Shown in pieces: positions 1-10,644 of a DNA stretch of 64,000 nucleotides; the stretch's first letter is position 1; each line of letters begins with the position of its first letter. Source of the DNA: Hippasteria phrygiana. Its lineage: Eukaryota > Echinodermata > Asteroidea > Valvatida > Goniasteridae. Made by a program: the position numbers and the translations under genes. The stretch lies in NCBI GenBank assembly GCA_037893225.1, contig JAZGUH010000184.1, forward strand, positions 2,232,001 to 2,296,000, given 5' to 3'. The notes under the pieces were generated by a model, which made no database searches, was not told where the DNA came from, and saw only the letters and a list, made by a program, of their open reading frames with translations.

Positions 1-1184
1 TAAACCTTCAAAAGCCTTTTTTTGGCCATATAATACTTTCAACACCCAGTTTGGTGAATTTTAATGCAAGGTTTCCATGCTGGTTCAACCTTAAATACGA
101 CAGCTGCGCATGCGAGGAAATCTACACATAGGCCTACCAGCTATTTAAAAGACTACTCCATTAAACTTTAAAGGGGACCTGAGAATACTAATTAAAGGTG
201 ATATGATCTCATCTAAATGAACTTGAAAATGTTTTCCAGACCTTTCTCAAATATTTTGAGCTGCTTTGGAGTTTCTTTGTTTTTTTTACATCCCACACCA
301 TGCCCGCAGAATAATTAGGGCCGGGCATGCCCCTGTTTAAAGGACCCTAACTTTACCATACTTGAATTTAGCTTGAATCTTGAGCCTAGAGCTGGAATTT
401 TCAAGCTAACTTGAATTAAGGTATAATTATAAACTTATAAATATAATTGGTACCATTTGTTTTCTTTTTGGAAGCTCTTTCCAATGATACCAAGTTTGTA
501 ATATTTGGACCAAAAAACCCCAAAACTGCCGACCACCCTAGCAAAGGTAACGATTACCGTTTATTTGATCAAAACTATTAAAGTCTGAATAAAGAGGGGC
601 CGCCTACAAATTACAATGTACACTACACAATCGCCGAACAGGTGGCGTCAAAAACAGGTGACCAAACAATACCACTTACCCAACGTATTTTGACCGCTAC
701 CACCACTGCTGGCCTTCTTTCGTTGGCCTTGTTTTTTCGTGTTTTGCTGACGCACCCCGTCACTCACTCGCTTACCGACTGTGATCTTCTGATGAGCCTG
801 GGCCATGATTTTCCAAGCTGTGGCCAGGCCGAGAGTCACCCACTTGCACTGGCATCACTTGAGATCCTCGATGGGTTTTCAGTGTCAACAAGAGCCAATT
901 TACTGTGATATTTGGCACAGCAACGACCCCATCATCCCCTTAGATTCCAATCAATATGCACCATATTGTGTAGTATTACTGGATCTTTGACCTCGAATCC
1001 ACAAATTGCCAGTTATTTTGGAGTATATTACAAACAACGCACAGTTTACGTTCCAGCAAAAATCCTGCGAAGATCGGACACTGGGTATCTTTTTGTACAG
1101 CGCCGGATGAAACGCTGTGACGTCTCTATTTTCTACTATGGGGAAGGGCGCCCCTAGCGATTGATAGGTATAAAAAAAATGCGT
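1..1184. other. Non-coding stretch, no gene seen
   Basis: This stretch has short open frames but no domain, splice pattern or codon bias that I can support. It is AT-rich in its first 600 bases and mixed after that. It may be intergenic DNA or the upstream flank of the RagC/D gene. I see no clear promoter element. Confidence 0.5.
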
Positions 1185-1475
1185 GCTTGCGGCTATGGCT
1201 AGCTGCGGCAAGGGGTTTTCGAATGCCCACGATCGACTTCTGCTTCGTCTCCGACTTCTGAATAACTGAGAAGCAAACCAAATGTAAATATTCTAATTTT
1301 TGCTTTCATAATAATGAATGTTCCTGAAGCAGAACATGCACCAAAATGTAGAATATTTCCGTTCGGTTTGCTTCTAAGTTATTCAGAAGTCGGAGACGAA
1401 GTCGAAGCTGTGCTTCGAATTGAACAACCCACATAGACTTGTATGGAATTTCAAGCCGTAGCCAAATAATTCGTT
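1185..1475. repeat. Foldback (hairpin) MITE-like element
   Basis: Bases about 1234-1281 (cttctgcttcgtctccgac and following) are the inverted copy of about 1365-1409 (gtcggagacgaagtcgaag). A weaker outer pair (gcggctatggct near 1192 and agccgtagcc near 1456) extends the fold. The result is a hairpin with a loop of about 80 bases and no coding capacity. It resembles a short non-autonomous DNA transposon; no target-site duplication was identified. Confidence 0.6.
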
Positions 1476-1742
1476 CATGACCTTTAAGCGGAAGTAGAGG
1501 TCAAATCTTTGTCCTCGTTCAAATTATATTTATTATAAGTTAACATACTGAACATAATTACAAATATATTGTTTTAGGTATATTTTTAAAAATAGTTTTT
1601 AATTTACTTTATTTTCGTCTTGCAATTGAAATTAGATAAGAATTTTAATCATCGAAATCAACATTTTGCCAATTTACTCGTGATACAGTACAAATCACAT
1701 GATTACTTCGTTTGTGTTGTTGTCGGAGAATGTGTACGCAAA

Positions 1743-1745
1743 ATG
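1743..1745 (+). CDS. RRAGC: Candidate start-codon-only coding exon of the RagC/D gene
   Basis: The first recognisable RagC/D exon (3976) begins in phase 0 with TCA and has an in-frame TAG directly upstream, so its Met must come from an upstream exon. ATG|GTAAGG here is the best consensus donor joined to an ATG that I found upstream. Splicing it to 3976 would give M-SFEDDEF, and vertebrate RagC also begins Met-Ser at a similar distance from the conserved SFPKDFGYG block. This is inference from splice consensus and length only. The true first exon could be elsewhere or outside the window. Confidence 0.25.
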
Positions 1746-2591
1746 GTAAGGAATATTGTCCAAAACTGGCGATTTGTAGCAAAACGGTTTTGTGGAACAC
1801 TATCCATGGCATGATTATGAATTAGAGGACAGAATCAAGCCAAAACACAAAGCTGTTCATGATAAATTTAGAAAAAGCAATCTTTATTTTCTCCTGTCTT
1901 GCCGGCTTAATTGGGCAGATTCAGGAAAATTTCAAGTTGCTTCAATCCTTTTAAATATTATATCACTGGAAAGAGTAAAAAATTATAAATAAAATGAGGG
2001 GTCAATGGTCATGAAAGGTTAACCCTGTGCAAAGTTATGGATTTTTGTTGATTAAAATTTTGGGTCATTTTGGAGGCCAATTTTAGTTAAAAAGTTGTGA
2101 CCATATTGCCAATTGCTACATTTTTTAATTGAAAATGTGAGCCTCATTTGTTTCATATCAATTTGTTATCAATATAAATATAATTGTAGGAGTCATTTAA
2201 AATAGTAACAATTAACAAACACCAATTATTTGCCAATAAATGATCAAAAACTAAATAAATACAAATTATAAGCCGGTCACAGTGCTGACAGAAGATTGGG
2301 TACCGCAAATAGCGCTGCCAACGCCGGTTCACGTGAATCTGCCTAGCTTAATTCTACACCGGAGCTACCCCTAGAACTATGGGGTTCCGCGTGTTAAGCT
2401 TAAACATGTTATTCGCAATTTTTAGTGGGCTCCTATGATTATTTAAAAGTATCATTAGTATTTAAAAGTATCTTAAAATGTGTGATTTTTAAGCGAAAAA
2501 GTACGACATCAACGGTGCTTTTTCCCGGCAGCAATCTTGTTTTTCTGGGACATGGTGCAATCGCACATGCGCAAAAGAGAAAAACAAAGAT
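1746..2591. other. AT-rich non-coding stretch
   Basis: AT-rich DNA with no supported gene. A weak inverted pair (tcatgaccttt near 1475 and ggtcatgaaagg near 2007) might be the ends of an old transposable element, but the match is short. If the start exon at 1743 is real, this is part of intron 1 of the RagC/D gene. Confidence 0.4.
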
Positions 2592-2695
2592 GGGAGACCG
2601 CCAACATAGGGCAAGATAGCTCAGTACGGTATTCCGGAGGTCGCAGGTTCGAATCCCGCTCCTGCCAGTTTCTTTGTTCACTTTGAAAATGTATT
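2592..2695 (+). repeat. tRNA-derived SINE, copy 1
   Basis: The copy has the family head gggagaccgcc, a partial A-box (agatagctcag), a B-box (ggttcgaatcc) and the tail cctgccagtttctttgttc. Compared with the copies at 31791 and 15583 it lacks the block ttggtagagcgccgg after the A-box, so it is internally deleted. The B-box and tRNA-like head show a tRNA origin; the shared non-tRNA tail makes it a SINE rather than a tRNA gene. Confidence 0.8.
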
Positions 2696-2837
2696 CAGAT
2701 TTACCTAGTCAGTTTCCCTTGTGGATTGTTTGACGAATTATAAGTTTAGAAAAGTCGTATCCTCATTGAGTGATCCCCACAATGTCGCTTCCCAGGTTGT
2801 ATCGTAAAATTGGCATTCTGGGTTTATGACTTCTGAC

Positions 2838-3476
2838 TAGCGCCCACCTAGCCCTAGATTCTAGAAGGACGCTATGATATAGCGTCCTAGCGCCCAAGTA
2901 TGCAAAACAGTCCTATGCTAGAAACAGAAGATCAAAAATCACACTTTACCTGCATAAATATTCTTGGCATCATTTTATTCAAACAGTTCAACAGCCCATC
3001 TTCCTGTACGGATAGAAATATTCCTCCAAGAATGTCAAGAACAGGAGATATTTGCGGCGCAAAATCGTCTCCACGCGACGCTGACTTCACAAACACGAGG
3101 AGTAATACCCACATTTAGAACGTTCATCAACAGAGGGCACAATTTACAGTCGCCGCGTGCACGGCCGAAATTGCGCCCTCTGTTGTTGATGAACATTCAA
3201 GACGTGCGGACAAGGTATTACTCCTCGTGTTTGTGAAGTCAGCGTCGCGTGGAGACGATTTTGCGCGGCAAATATCTCCTGTTCTTGACATTCTTGGAGG
3301 AATATTTCTATCCGTACAGGGAGATGGGCTGTTGAACTGTTTGAATAAAATGATGCCAAGAATATTTATGCAGGTAAAGTGTGATTTTTGATCTTCGGTT
3401 TCTAGCATAGGACTGTTTTGCATACTTGGGTGCTAGGACGCTATATCATAGCGTCTTTCTAGGGCTAGCGCCCACC
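2838..3476. mobile_element. Long foldback MITE (arms about 290 bp)
   Basis: The left arm (about 2871-3150) is repeated in inverse complement at about 3172-3462, with a short centre near 3161. The mirrored open frames starting at 2900 (+) and 3423 (-) begin with the same residues, which is just the inverted repeat read twice. Each end carries the small palindrome gacgctatgatatagcgtc. It lies between two SINE copies (2592 and 3498). No transposase is encoded. Confidence 0.85.
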
Positions 3477-3497
3477 TGAACGAAGATACTGACAATT

Positions 3498-3592
3498 TGG
3501 GAGACCGCCAAGTTGGTAGAGCGCCGGTACGGTATTCCGGAGGTCGCAGGTTCGAATCCCGCTCCTGCCAGTTTCTTTGTTCACTTTGAAAA
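3498..3592 (+). repeat. tRNA-derived SINE, copy 2
   Basis: Same head and tail as the copy at 2592 (gggagaccgcc to cctgccagtttctttgttc), with an intact B-box ggttcgaatcc. This copy lost a different internal block: the A-box part gcaagatagctc is missing while ttggtagagcgccgg is kept. It lies about 380 bp upstream of the first RagC/D exon. Confidence 0.8.
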
Positions 3593-3975
3593 CAGATATA
3601 ATATATTGTACAGTGTATATATATATATTATATTTATTATATCAACAATATGCACGTACAGATATGACTCTGATGCTATTTTAATAGAAAAGTTAGTGCG
3701 TAGTAGTGTCAAATGCCGCATTTTTGTCAATGGGAACATGTTTACAGCGGTTTAAATAGTTCAAGTAAGCTTGTATTTTACAAGGTTGACATTTTTGGTA
3801 GTTTTTTTCACCTCATTTTCTAATGGTAAAAAATATTCAAAATCTAGGTGGCCCCAAAAAGGAAGCGGCGGGGGTGCTAAACATGTTTCTTTTTTTACTT
3901 TGCCTATAAATGCACCTATCAATTGCTTGTTTGTGGTGTGTTCTAATGAATACTAATTTTTACCTCCCCCTTTAG

Positions 3976-4127
3976 TCATTTGAAGACGACGAGTTTGTTG
4001 GCGGTTACAGCGCCCTCGTGGGCTCATTTCCTAAAGACTTTGGCTATGGAGCTGACGACCATAATGGAGATGTTGGCGCGGCGGCGGCCGACACCAAGCC
4101 GAGGATATTGTTGATGGGTCTCCGAAG
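3976..4127 (+). CDS. RRAGC: RagC/D GTPase, N-terminal exon (residues 2 to about 51)
   Basis: Rag GTPases of the C/D type pair with RagA/B on the lysosome and recruit mTORC1 when amino acids are available. This exon encodes the variable N-terminus, then SFPKDFGYG, an acidic/alanine-rich stretch and KPRILLMGLRR, the first strand of the G domain leading into the P-loop. These blocks match vertebrate RagC/D as I remember them. The acceptor is a pyrimidine-rich cccccctttag at 3975 and the donor is AAG|GTATGG after 4127. An in-frame TAG sits at 3973-3975, so translation cannot start in this exon unless at the internal Met of LLMGL, which would cut into the fold. The exon ends in phase 2, splitting the Arg before the P-loop Ser. 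Confidence in the family is very high; whether the animal has a single RagC/D gene cannot be seen here. Confidence 0.95.
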
Positions 4128-4809
4128 GTATGGGAAAAACATGGTTATGACATATAGACGAATAAACCTTTTTGACATTCTCAAAGCATCATGGGAACTG
4201 CATTATCAGCCATAACTGGAATTAGAAGAGCAAGCACATTAGAACGGACGTGATTGGTCGCATTGGTCACATGTTCGTTGTCATGCTTGCAAAAATCCTC
4301 TTCTGATTTGGCTAATAATGTGACATTATTAGCTGTTCGAATCCCAGAAATTTGCATTCATCAGTAACTGGTACCCTGGGATTCCCCAATTATTTCCTTT
4401 ATTTGTATTGCCATTTAAAATTGATTTGTCTGGTTATTATTTTCTTTATGTTCCATGCAAAGATATGTGAAAAGGGTATCGCTCAACTCATGACAGATAT
4501 TTAGCATAAAATCAATTAGTATTTGGACTGGTTCACAGTGCCATAGGTTTGTGTATAAATTACATGGTTTGTTTGGCCTCCAAACCCACAATGCATTGAG
4601 AATGTCGAAAAGGTTTATTTCACATAGACGTAGGCTCCCATCTGTGCACTTCCGGGTTGAAAGGAAGGCTCTCCGTGGTAAAGAAACGAAGTCCTATTCA
4701 AACAAATCTATCCATGTATGCATAAATCATGGCAAATGACGACACGGTCAGCATGGTCAAGCGGTACCAGTTCATCACCACAAAAAATTGTCCAAATTCG
4801 TTCTTAATT

Positions 4810-5056
4810 CAGGGGTGAGTTTGTCAGGATTTTTCCTCATTTCAGGATTTGTTTGTCGGGGGGGGTTTCTGAATTTTTAAAGAATCTCTTTTGCAATCCG
4901 GAATTCCTAAGGTGTTGTCCTGAAGGTGTTTTTACCTGTAAAAGTGGATATAGACCAATAAAAATTGATATTTGAAGGGGTGCCTTTAGGCAATTATACA
5001 AACTGTAGATCTTGGGTCCTCGTGGATTTTTTATTTTTTGCCAATCTCACCCTCCT
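4810..5056 (+). mobile_element. MITE, family also at 14111-14388
   Basis: This shares long blocks with 14111-14388, including tgttgtcc, gtgtttttacctgtaaaagt, ggatatagaccaataaaaat and ggtgcctttaggcaa. The family ends are roughly inverted (caggggtgaga at the left, tctcacccctg at the right), which suggests a short-TIR DNA transposon. This copy is slightly truncated at its right end. Both copies lie inside RagC/D introns. Confidence 0.7.
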
Positions 5057-5780
5057 ATAGTTATAACTATCACAGCCTATCAAAAAATCGACCCACCAAC
5101 TCTCACAGCTTGTGTGTGTTTCAACCTGTCACTTGATCATGGGTTGAATTTCAGGTACAAATCTACTAGCTGGGCTAGTAGCACAAACATTTTACTAGAC
5201 CAGATGGTATTTCACAAGACCAATGGTAAAAATAAGAACAGTGTTTTGAATGAGTGTGTCGTTTTTGTTTTTTTTTCTTTCGGCTGACCTTGTCGGGGGA
5301 GGGGTTAGAAATGCTGCTTTGATTGAAACTCCCTGCCTCAAAACTAAAAATGGCCATTCCAGAAATTATGGGGCTTTTTCAGTTTACCAGATTTAGAAAA
5401 AAAAGGACTTTAGTGATAGCATTTCACGCAGTGTATGAAAAAAAAATCACTAGAACACCGGACTAGTTCGGTCAAGATTTCACCAGAGCAACGCTCAAAT
5501 CAGTGTACTCGGTCCAGTGGATATTTCGATCCCTGTTGATAGGTTTTGATATATAGGGTAGTTGGTTCCATTTTGGCCGTCAGAGAGGGAGGGTTAATTG
5601 ACATGTTCACCTATCCCACAGAAAAATGCATTAGATTTTGGATGACTTCATCAGCGACTTTTCCAAATTCAATTGGGTTTTTTTTAATGCAAATTTTTCC
5701 TGAACAAGACTAAAAGTCACTTGAGGTACGGAGCTAGAGAAAGAAACAAAGATACAAGAGGTAGCAAATAATATTCCTCT

Positions 5781-6143
5781 TTAACCCTAACCATCTCAAA
5801 TCCTCCAAAATCCTCTTTGCCAAATGGAGGAATTTGGAGGATTGAGGGTCTTTGGAAGTTGAAGCATCGGACGAATTTGCAGGATTGAGGGCATAAGAGG
5901 ATTTTTGCCTCTAGGGGAAAATGGAGGATCCAGGTCATCAGGCCCCAATCTGATGCTGGATGATTTCGGAGGATTGAGGTTACTGGGGTGTCTACGAAAA
6001 CCCACTGGAGGAGTTAGCAAAATCCTCTGATGCCCTCAATCCCGCAAAATCCTCCGATGCTTCAACTTCCAAAGACCCTCAACCCTCCAAATTACTCCAT
6101 TTGGCAAAGAGGATTTTGGAGGATTTGGGAAGGTTAGGGTTAA
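5781..6143. mobile_element. Foldback MITE flanked by TTAA with CCCTAACC ends
   Basis: TTAA (5781-5784) is followed by ccctaacc; the right end mirrors it as ggttaggg followed by TTAA (6140-6143). Long inverted arms made of variants of aatcctccaaaatcctc meet around 5960. TTAA target duplication with CCCTAA-like ends is the pattern of piggyBac-type elements, so this is probably a piggyBac-family MITE; the assignment is by pattern only. The mirrored open frames across it have no protein meaning. Confidence 0.8.
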
Positions 6144-6245
6144 TAAGGGGTACCTTTAAGGAAATTCAAACCAGAGACCCTACAGTGTACGTTGCTCTGG
6201 GGTCCTCGGCGACCCCCAATCACCAGAGTTGTAGTCGAGTCCCTG

Positions 6246-7719
6246 CTAGGGGAGTGCATTTACGGGTAGTAAAAGAACCGGTTAGCCGATTGAAAAAAAA
6301 TAGGGTACCCGGGTACCCGTTAAAGAAATCCAACCCAAAACTTTTAATCCCGAATGTTGCAATAATGTCTTTCTCCGAGATTCAAAAGTCTGATTTCAGA
6401 CATGATCACTACTCCGCCATTACATGTTCCGGCACGTGCATGCGCCGGCATATCAAAAAAGACAGAAGCTTTATACAGTTCAGGCATGAGAATTTCCCGC
6501 CGTTCCGCGGTTTCCCGCTTTTTGGAGGCCAAAATATGTCCTCTCCGAGTTCAATGTGAATCCGGTTTAAAATTTGGGGGGTAGAGGTGGTCTAGGGTGA
6601 TTTTTTGGGGGGGGAAATTGTGGAATCTCATTGCTGAAATGCCCCGAGATCGGCACTTTTAAAGTCGGCTTCGTAGCTCTGTTTTTAGACGCTCCCAGCT
6701 GTTTTATACACCCGTTTGTCCGATCCTATTTACACGACGTACGCAGAGCGATGAAGTGCTGTTACAGAGATGAAGTTTACTAAACGAATCAACGATCGCG
6801 TTAGGTATCAAGTATTCCATAACGTCATAAAAATTTTCCAATCAACGATCCCCTATAATGAGCGTTAGGAAATGCTGTTGTTGATTGAGCGGCCATCGTG
6901 TTAACGCTTTGGCCTTTGTGTACGTGAAAGAAGAAAAAGTTATAGTAAAATTATCGTGAAATATCGGAGGCATCCGACTTCAAAAATTGATGTCAAAAAA
7001 TAAATATGATGGAACAGCTAAATAGGTTCAGAGCTAGTTTCCGCGGGTGCTTTTCTCAAAAGCCCCCGCAGACGGCGAAGCTCTGTCCAATTTTCGGGAA
7101 AAATCTTTATTTTTAATAGCCGTATCCCAGGATGCAGTTCACATGTACATAGGGGTCTCCGTTTTCGAGTTATGAACCATCAAAGTTCAGAATAATTTTT
7201 GCAAATCACAGTACCTAAATTGTCAAAATTTTCTAAAGGGGGCGCTGACCCCTTCAACCCCCGGCCCCCTGAAACCCCCGGCATGCCTCGCCTTCAGCTC
7301 GGGCCAAGCCTACGGCTTGATTGGGTCATTAATAGTGAATCGCTATTTTCCAGTTTTTTCTAACACAACCCATTCTCATGCCTGACAGTTGTATTTATTG
7401 TGGAATGAGGCATGCTATTATGTCTTGTCGAGTCTCTTTATCCATACCCAGACTACAAAAACCACAACCGGTAAATTCCCTTTATTGTCAATTTTCGTGA
7501 GCATCATAAACATGAAATCTGTACTGATTTCCCATGTAGTCGGGTTTTAATTTTGAAAATTCCCTACAAATATCATTCGAAACCTTTCCTTTTTCATTTA
7601 CTGGGAAGTTACTATGCGATAATGTAAAGTTACACGGGTACTCAATTCCATAATCTGGAACCGATTCCTGACATGAATGGTCGGGTACCTGGGTACCCGG
7701 TTCCGATGCACACCCCTAG
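6246..7719. mobile_element. 1.47-kb element bounded by ctagggg...cccctag and ggtacccg motifs
   Basis: The left end reads ctaggggagtgcatttacgg and the right end ccgatgcacacccctag, with ggtacccgggtacccg (about 6306) and ggtacctgggtacccggt (about 7684) just inside. A shorter relative at 10645-11176 shares the same ends and the block ggaaccggttccag. The interior has no intact open frame longer than about 150 codons and no recognisable transposase, so it looks non-autonomous or decayed. Confidence 0.65.
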
Positions 7720-7724
7720 TCCTT

Positions 7725-7925
7725 TCACAAGTCCTTTCGCAAGTCCTTTTGCAAGTCCAGTCAGAAGTCCTTTCATAAAGCCAGTCACAAGTAACTGGAT
7801 GAACAATGACAAAGGAATGCCTTTGTCAAAGCTGATTTGAATAGCTTGTGATTAGAATTAGGACTGGAGGGCTTGTGATGGACATGCAGGGACTTGTGAT
7901 GGACTCGAATACATCCCTGCCGAAC
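7725..7925. repeat. Degenerate aagtcctttcacaagtc repeat
   Basis: Short imperfect iterations of caagtcctttcgcaagtcc (7725-7795) are followed by inverse forms ggacttgtgatggac (7860-7905). It is a small foldback of degenerate repeats similar in style to the CAGAGTTGTAA elements at 21394 and 32011. It ends about 55 bp before the next RagC/D exon. Confidence 0.55.
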
Positions 7926-7980
7926 ATGCCAAACACTGTAGGTTTCGTGGGTTTTTCATTTTCGGCTTGTTACTCTGCAG

Positions 7981-8075
7981 GAGTGGAAAGTCGTCCATTC
8001 AGAAAGTGGTGTTCCACAAGATGTCGCCGAATGAAACCCTCTTTCTGGAGAGCACAAACAAACTTGTCAAAGATG
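7981..8075 (+). CDS. RRAGC: RagC/D GTPase, P-loop exon
   Basis: This encodes SGKSSIQKVVFHKMSPNET and LFLESTNKLVKD. The split Arg codon (AG|G) joins it in frame to the previous exon and completes the G1 motif G-L-R-R-S-G-K-S-S, which binds the nucleotide phosphates and Mg. The acceptor is ttgttactctgcag and the donor GATG|GTAAGA, phase 1. The block matches human RagC/D almost residue for residue, as expected for this conserved loop. Confidence 0.96.
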
Positions 8076-8221
8076 GTAAGAAGCGAGACGCCCGAGTAGG
8101 TTTAGTAAAAAGTTGTGTCATAAGCTCTGTTCGCAGTGGACTTGTTATTGACAGAATTCTGCTGTTGTGACGATGGTAACATTTCCAGTGGCTAAGTCTT
8201 ACTGTTGTTCACACTTGGACT

Positions 8222-8490
8222 TTAACCCTAACCTACCTGAATCCATCAAAATCCATACCCGTTTTTTTTAAAGGATTTTGGCGGATTCAAGATACCTCCA
8301 TATTGAAAACTGGGGGATTTTGATGGATTGAGGGTTGCAAGCCTAGCGGTACTGCAGGATTTTGATAGATTCAGGATAACTCCATATTGAACAGTCACCA
8401 AAAACAGACTTTTTTGTGCATGTCAAAATAGGTGGATTTTGGCGGATTCAGGATACTTTCTAGTAAAGTTACCCAAGGGGTTAGGGTTAA
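8222..8490. mobile_element. TTAA-flanked foldback MITE, second copy type
   Basis: TTAA (8222-8225) plus ccctaacc at the left and gggttaggg plus TTAA (8487-8490) at the right. The interior is built from variants of ggattttgatggattcagg in both orientations. Same end pattern as 5781-6143 but with a different core, so it is a related family of piggyBac-like MITEs. Confidence 0.75.
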
Positions 8491-8617
8491 TGACTTGAAA
8501 ATATTTACCAAGACTAGTTAAAGTAACTGAGCTGGCAGTAAAATGTATTTGGGTTATTCCATATGAACTCAAAAAGAGGTGCTGTGGTGACCGACACAGA
8601 TTTTTTTTCTGAGAGAA

Positions 8618-9590
8618 CCTCTATATGTATAACGAACACATGCAAAATTTTAGGCTTCAATTGCCAAGGGTTTCTAAGATATGGCCCTCCAAAAATCGGG
8701 GGCCACGCCCACTTTTTGCACTCATGAATCGCGGATGTTAATTTAACCCTAACGTCCTAGGCATTACCTTGGTATAAAGAACTGAGTACTACAGAATACT
8801 ACTTAGTATTTTGTTGCACTGAGTCTCTCTGTGACTGATGAATGGGTGTGTAATGACGGCAGTCTAGATACTGGCAACTACAAAATACTACTTGTATGTA
8901 ATAGTGGTAATACAGGTACATTTGTAAGTTACTGGCTACTACCATTTACTAATAGGATGTAGTATTACCAACCCAAATTTAAAACAATGTATCATCTCTG
9001 AAAACCAGTAATTTATACTGGGTTTCCGCCTTAGATGATAAAAAAATTTCCTCTTAAACCAGCAACCGTAGTACTCCATATTACTACGTACGCTATTTGG
9101 GGTGAAGTACCAAATACTACAAATTACTACATGCATTGCACACAAGTAGGTGAGAGTACTGCATACTACATTTTACTATTAGTAGTATTTTGTAGTATTC
9201 GGTGACGTCAGAGTTAAAAGGGGTTTGAAAGGCCAATATCTTGGAAACGAATCAGAGATTTGCGCTGAAAATTGCTACCCGGGGTAATTCAGATCCAGGC
9301 TTTCAGAATCGGTCGTCAGGATTGGTCTGTCTCTTCTCATTTCAGAGTTATTGGCCCCTCTAAAATGGATCTATTCACGGACCCCGGAAAATTGAAGCCT
9401 GGGTCTAAATTACCCTTGGTAGCAATTTTCAGCCCAAAATCTCTGATTCGTTTCCAAGATATTGGCCTTTCAAACCCCTTATAAATTAACATTCGTGATT
9501 CTTGGGTGCAAAAAGTGGGGGTGGCTCCCGATATTTGGAGGGCCATGCCTCAGAAACCCTTAGGATTTGAAGCCTATGTGTTCATTATAT
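8618..9590. mobile_element. Nested foldback element
   Basis: Left arm 8618-8742 (gaacacatgcaaaatttta and following) pairs with right arm about 9488-9590 (the gtgggggtggctcccgatat region). Inside it are a TTAA-flanked insertion (8743-9217) and a second palindrome (about 9216-9482, ggccaatatcttggaaac pairing with gtttccaagatattggcc). No coding potential is credible. Confidence 0.7.
8743..9217. mobile_element. TTAA-flanked insertion rich in tactac/gtagta
   Basis: TTAA at 8743-8746 then ccctaacgtcc; the right side reads ggtgacgtcagag then TTAA at 9214-9217. The imperfect inverted ends and TTAA duplicates match the pattern at 5781 and 8222. The interior is dominated by tactac and gtagtattt motifs in both orientations. 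It sits inside the larger foldback 8618-9590. Confidence 0.6.
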
Positions 9591-9808
9591 ACTACTCAAA
9601 AAAATTGAAGGATCGGACATTTGCCTCAGGCGTGTACTGAAGTTGATTTTACTCATTGTACACTGCAGCGCATGTCCATGCTTGGTTAAGCACCACAGAA
9701 TGTGAGATGATGCAATTGCTCAGTCAGGTGTTTCAAAGTCAACTTGACTGGAGGGGTTAACAAAAAATGTATAATTAAGTTTGATCTTTCAATTTTTTTG
9801 AGTAGTAT
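9591..9808. mobile_element. Short MITE with actactcaaaaaaattga ends
   Basis: The left end actactcaaaaaaattgaag and right end cttt caattttttt gagtagt are near-perfect inverted repeats of about 20 bases, each preceded or followed by TAT/ATA. It is about 218 bp and abuts the right arm of the preceding foldback, implying insertion at its edge. Confidence 0.75.
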
Positions 9809-9891
9809 ACATGTACATGTAGACGTACTCTTGGGAAAAAATTGAACCAAATTCGAGTCTGTGACTGGAAGATTCCTGAACTTTGCGTTTT

Positions 9892-10040
9892 TAACCAAAG
9901 ATTTCACCGTCAACAGTTGATCGAAACGGAAAATGTTGTGTGCAAAGTTTGTTCCGTGAAAATTACTCTTTTATATGGGTGTAAAAATGAAAGTCATAGC
10001 TTCTAAAAAAATGGCAAAGTTACGGCTGTTTTCTCTTCTG
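9892..10040 (+). repeat. Dispersed repeat, related copy at 12749-12890
   Basis: Shared blocks with 12749-12890 include aaccaaagattt, aaaatgttgtgtg, caaagtt/taaagtt, gtgtaaaaatga and gcaaa(g/a)tta(c/t)ggc. Both copies lie in RagC/D introns in the same orientation. The family is unknown to me and the ends are not defined. Confidence 0.6.
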
Positions 10041-10273
10041 GTCCACTTTACCAAACCGGAAACTTGTTTGTACTTAACAAATGGCACTCCATACAAAAGA
10101 CTGTGGAAGAAACTATTGTAATTGTGACACATACATTTCATAGCACCATTAGAAAGATCTGAAAAAGCCTTTTCCGTTGGTATAAGGATAAAGTATGGAC
10201 AGCAAAAATAATATACAAAAACTAGAGTTTATTTAAACATGTTGAGCATATCTGTTTGGCTGCTTTGTGTGTG

Positions 10274-10348
10274 GTTTTCTTGTCGAGTAAACTCGACATT
10301 GGTAAGCAACAGGGGTGCTGTGGTTTGTCGAGTAAACTCGACATTGGT
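10274..10348 (+). repeat. Duplicated palindrome gtcgagtaaactcgac
   Basis: The block tgtcgagtaaactcgacat is present twice (about 10281 and 10328) with the same following bases tggtaag. Each copy is a 7-bp stem (gtcgagt/actcgac) with a 2-base loop. This is a small tandem duplication in the intron just before the DFPGQ exon. It has no assigned function. Confidence 0.7.
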
Positions 10349-10401
10349 AAGGAAAGGGTTAACAAAGTCGTTATTATTGAACACTGTTCTAAATGTTGCA
10401 G

Positions 10402-10535
10402 ACATCAACAACAGCTCCTTTGTGCAATTCCAAATTTGGGACTTCCCCGGCCAGATTGACTTCTTCGATCCGACTTTTGACTCGGAGACGATATTCGGTG
10501 GTTGCGGGGCTCTCGTATTTGTCATCGACGCCCAG
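10402..10535 (+). CDS. RRAGC: RagC/D GTPase, switch region exon with DFPGQ
   Basis: This encodes [18 protein letters not shown], then the [12 protein letters not shown] stretch and [15 protein letters not shown] is the G3 motif, whose Gln-containing switch II senses the gamma phosphate. The acceptor is aaatgttgcag and the donor CCCAG|GTAAAG, phase 0. The first two bases complete the Asp codon split with the P-loop exon. Small differences from vertebrates (GGCGALVF rather than RGTGALIY) are conservative. Confidence 0.96.
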
Positions 10536-10555
10536 GTAAAGTGGATAAGCTATTA

Positions 10556-10632
10556 AAGGACTCGAACCCACGACCTACTGAAGACATCTGCACCAGTCAG
10601 CAGGAGGTCGAGGGTTCGAGTCCAGCCTTGAG
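10556..10632. repeat. Inverted tRNA-like hairpin
   Basis: ggactcgaaccca at the left pairs with gggttcgagtcc at the right. The latter is a B-box-like motif and is followed by agccttgag. A similar B-box block with caccaataagctggaggtc occurs at 24485 and 28930. It looks like a SINE tail folded back on itself and not like a functional tRNA: there is no complete cloverleaf. Confidence 0.5.
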
Positions 10633-10644
10633 CCCTATTACACG

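Larger units (their letters stand above)
4128..7980. other. RagC/D intron filled with transposable elements
   Basis: 3.85-kb intron between the N-terminal and P-loop exons. It contains a MITE (4810-5056), a TTAA-flanked foldback (5781-6143), a 1.47-kb element with ggtacccg ends (6246-7719) and a degenerate repeat (7725-7925). The unlisted parts (4130-4800 and 5060-5780) show no gene. Confidence 0.8.

Noticed and set aside
2592..2695. tRNA gene
   Set aside because: The A-box region is deleted, and the same tRNA-like sequence with an identical non-tRNA tail is present five times, so it is a SINE.
4018..4215. Stand-alone 65-codon gene
   Set aside because: It is the RagC/D exon read past its splice donor at 4127.
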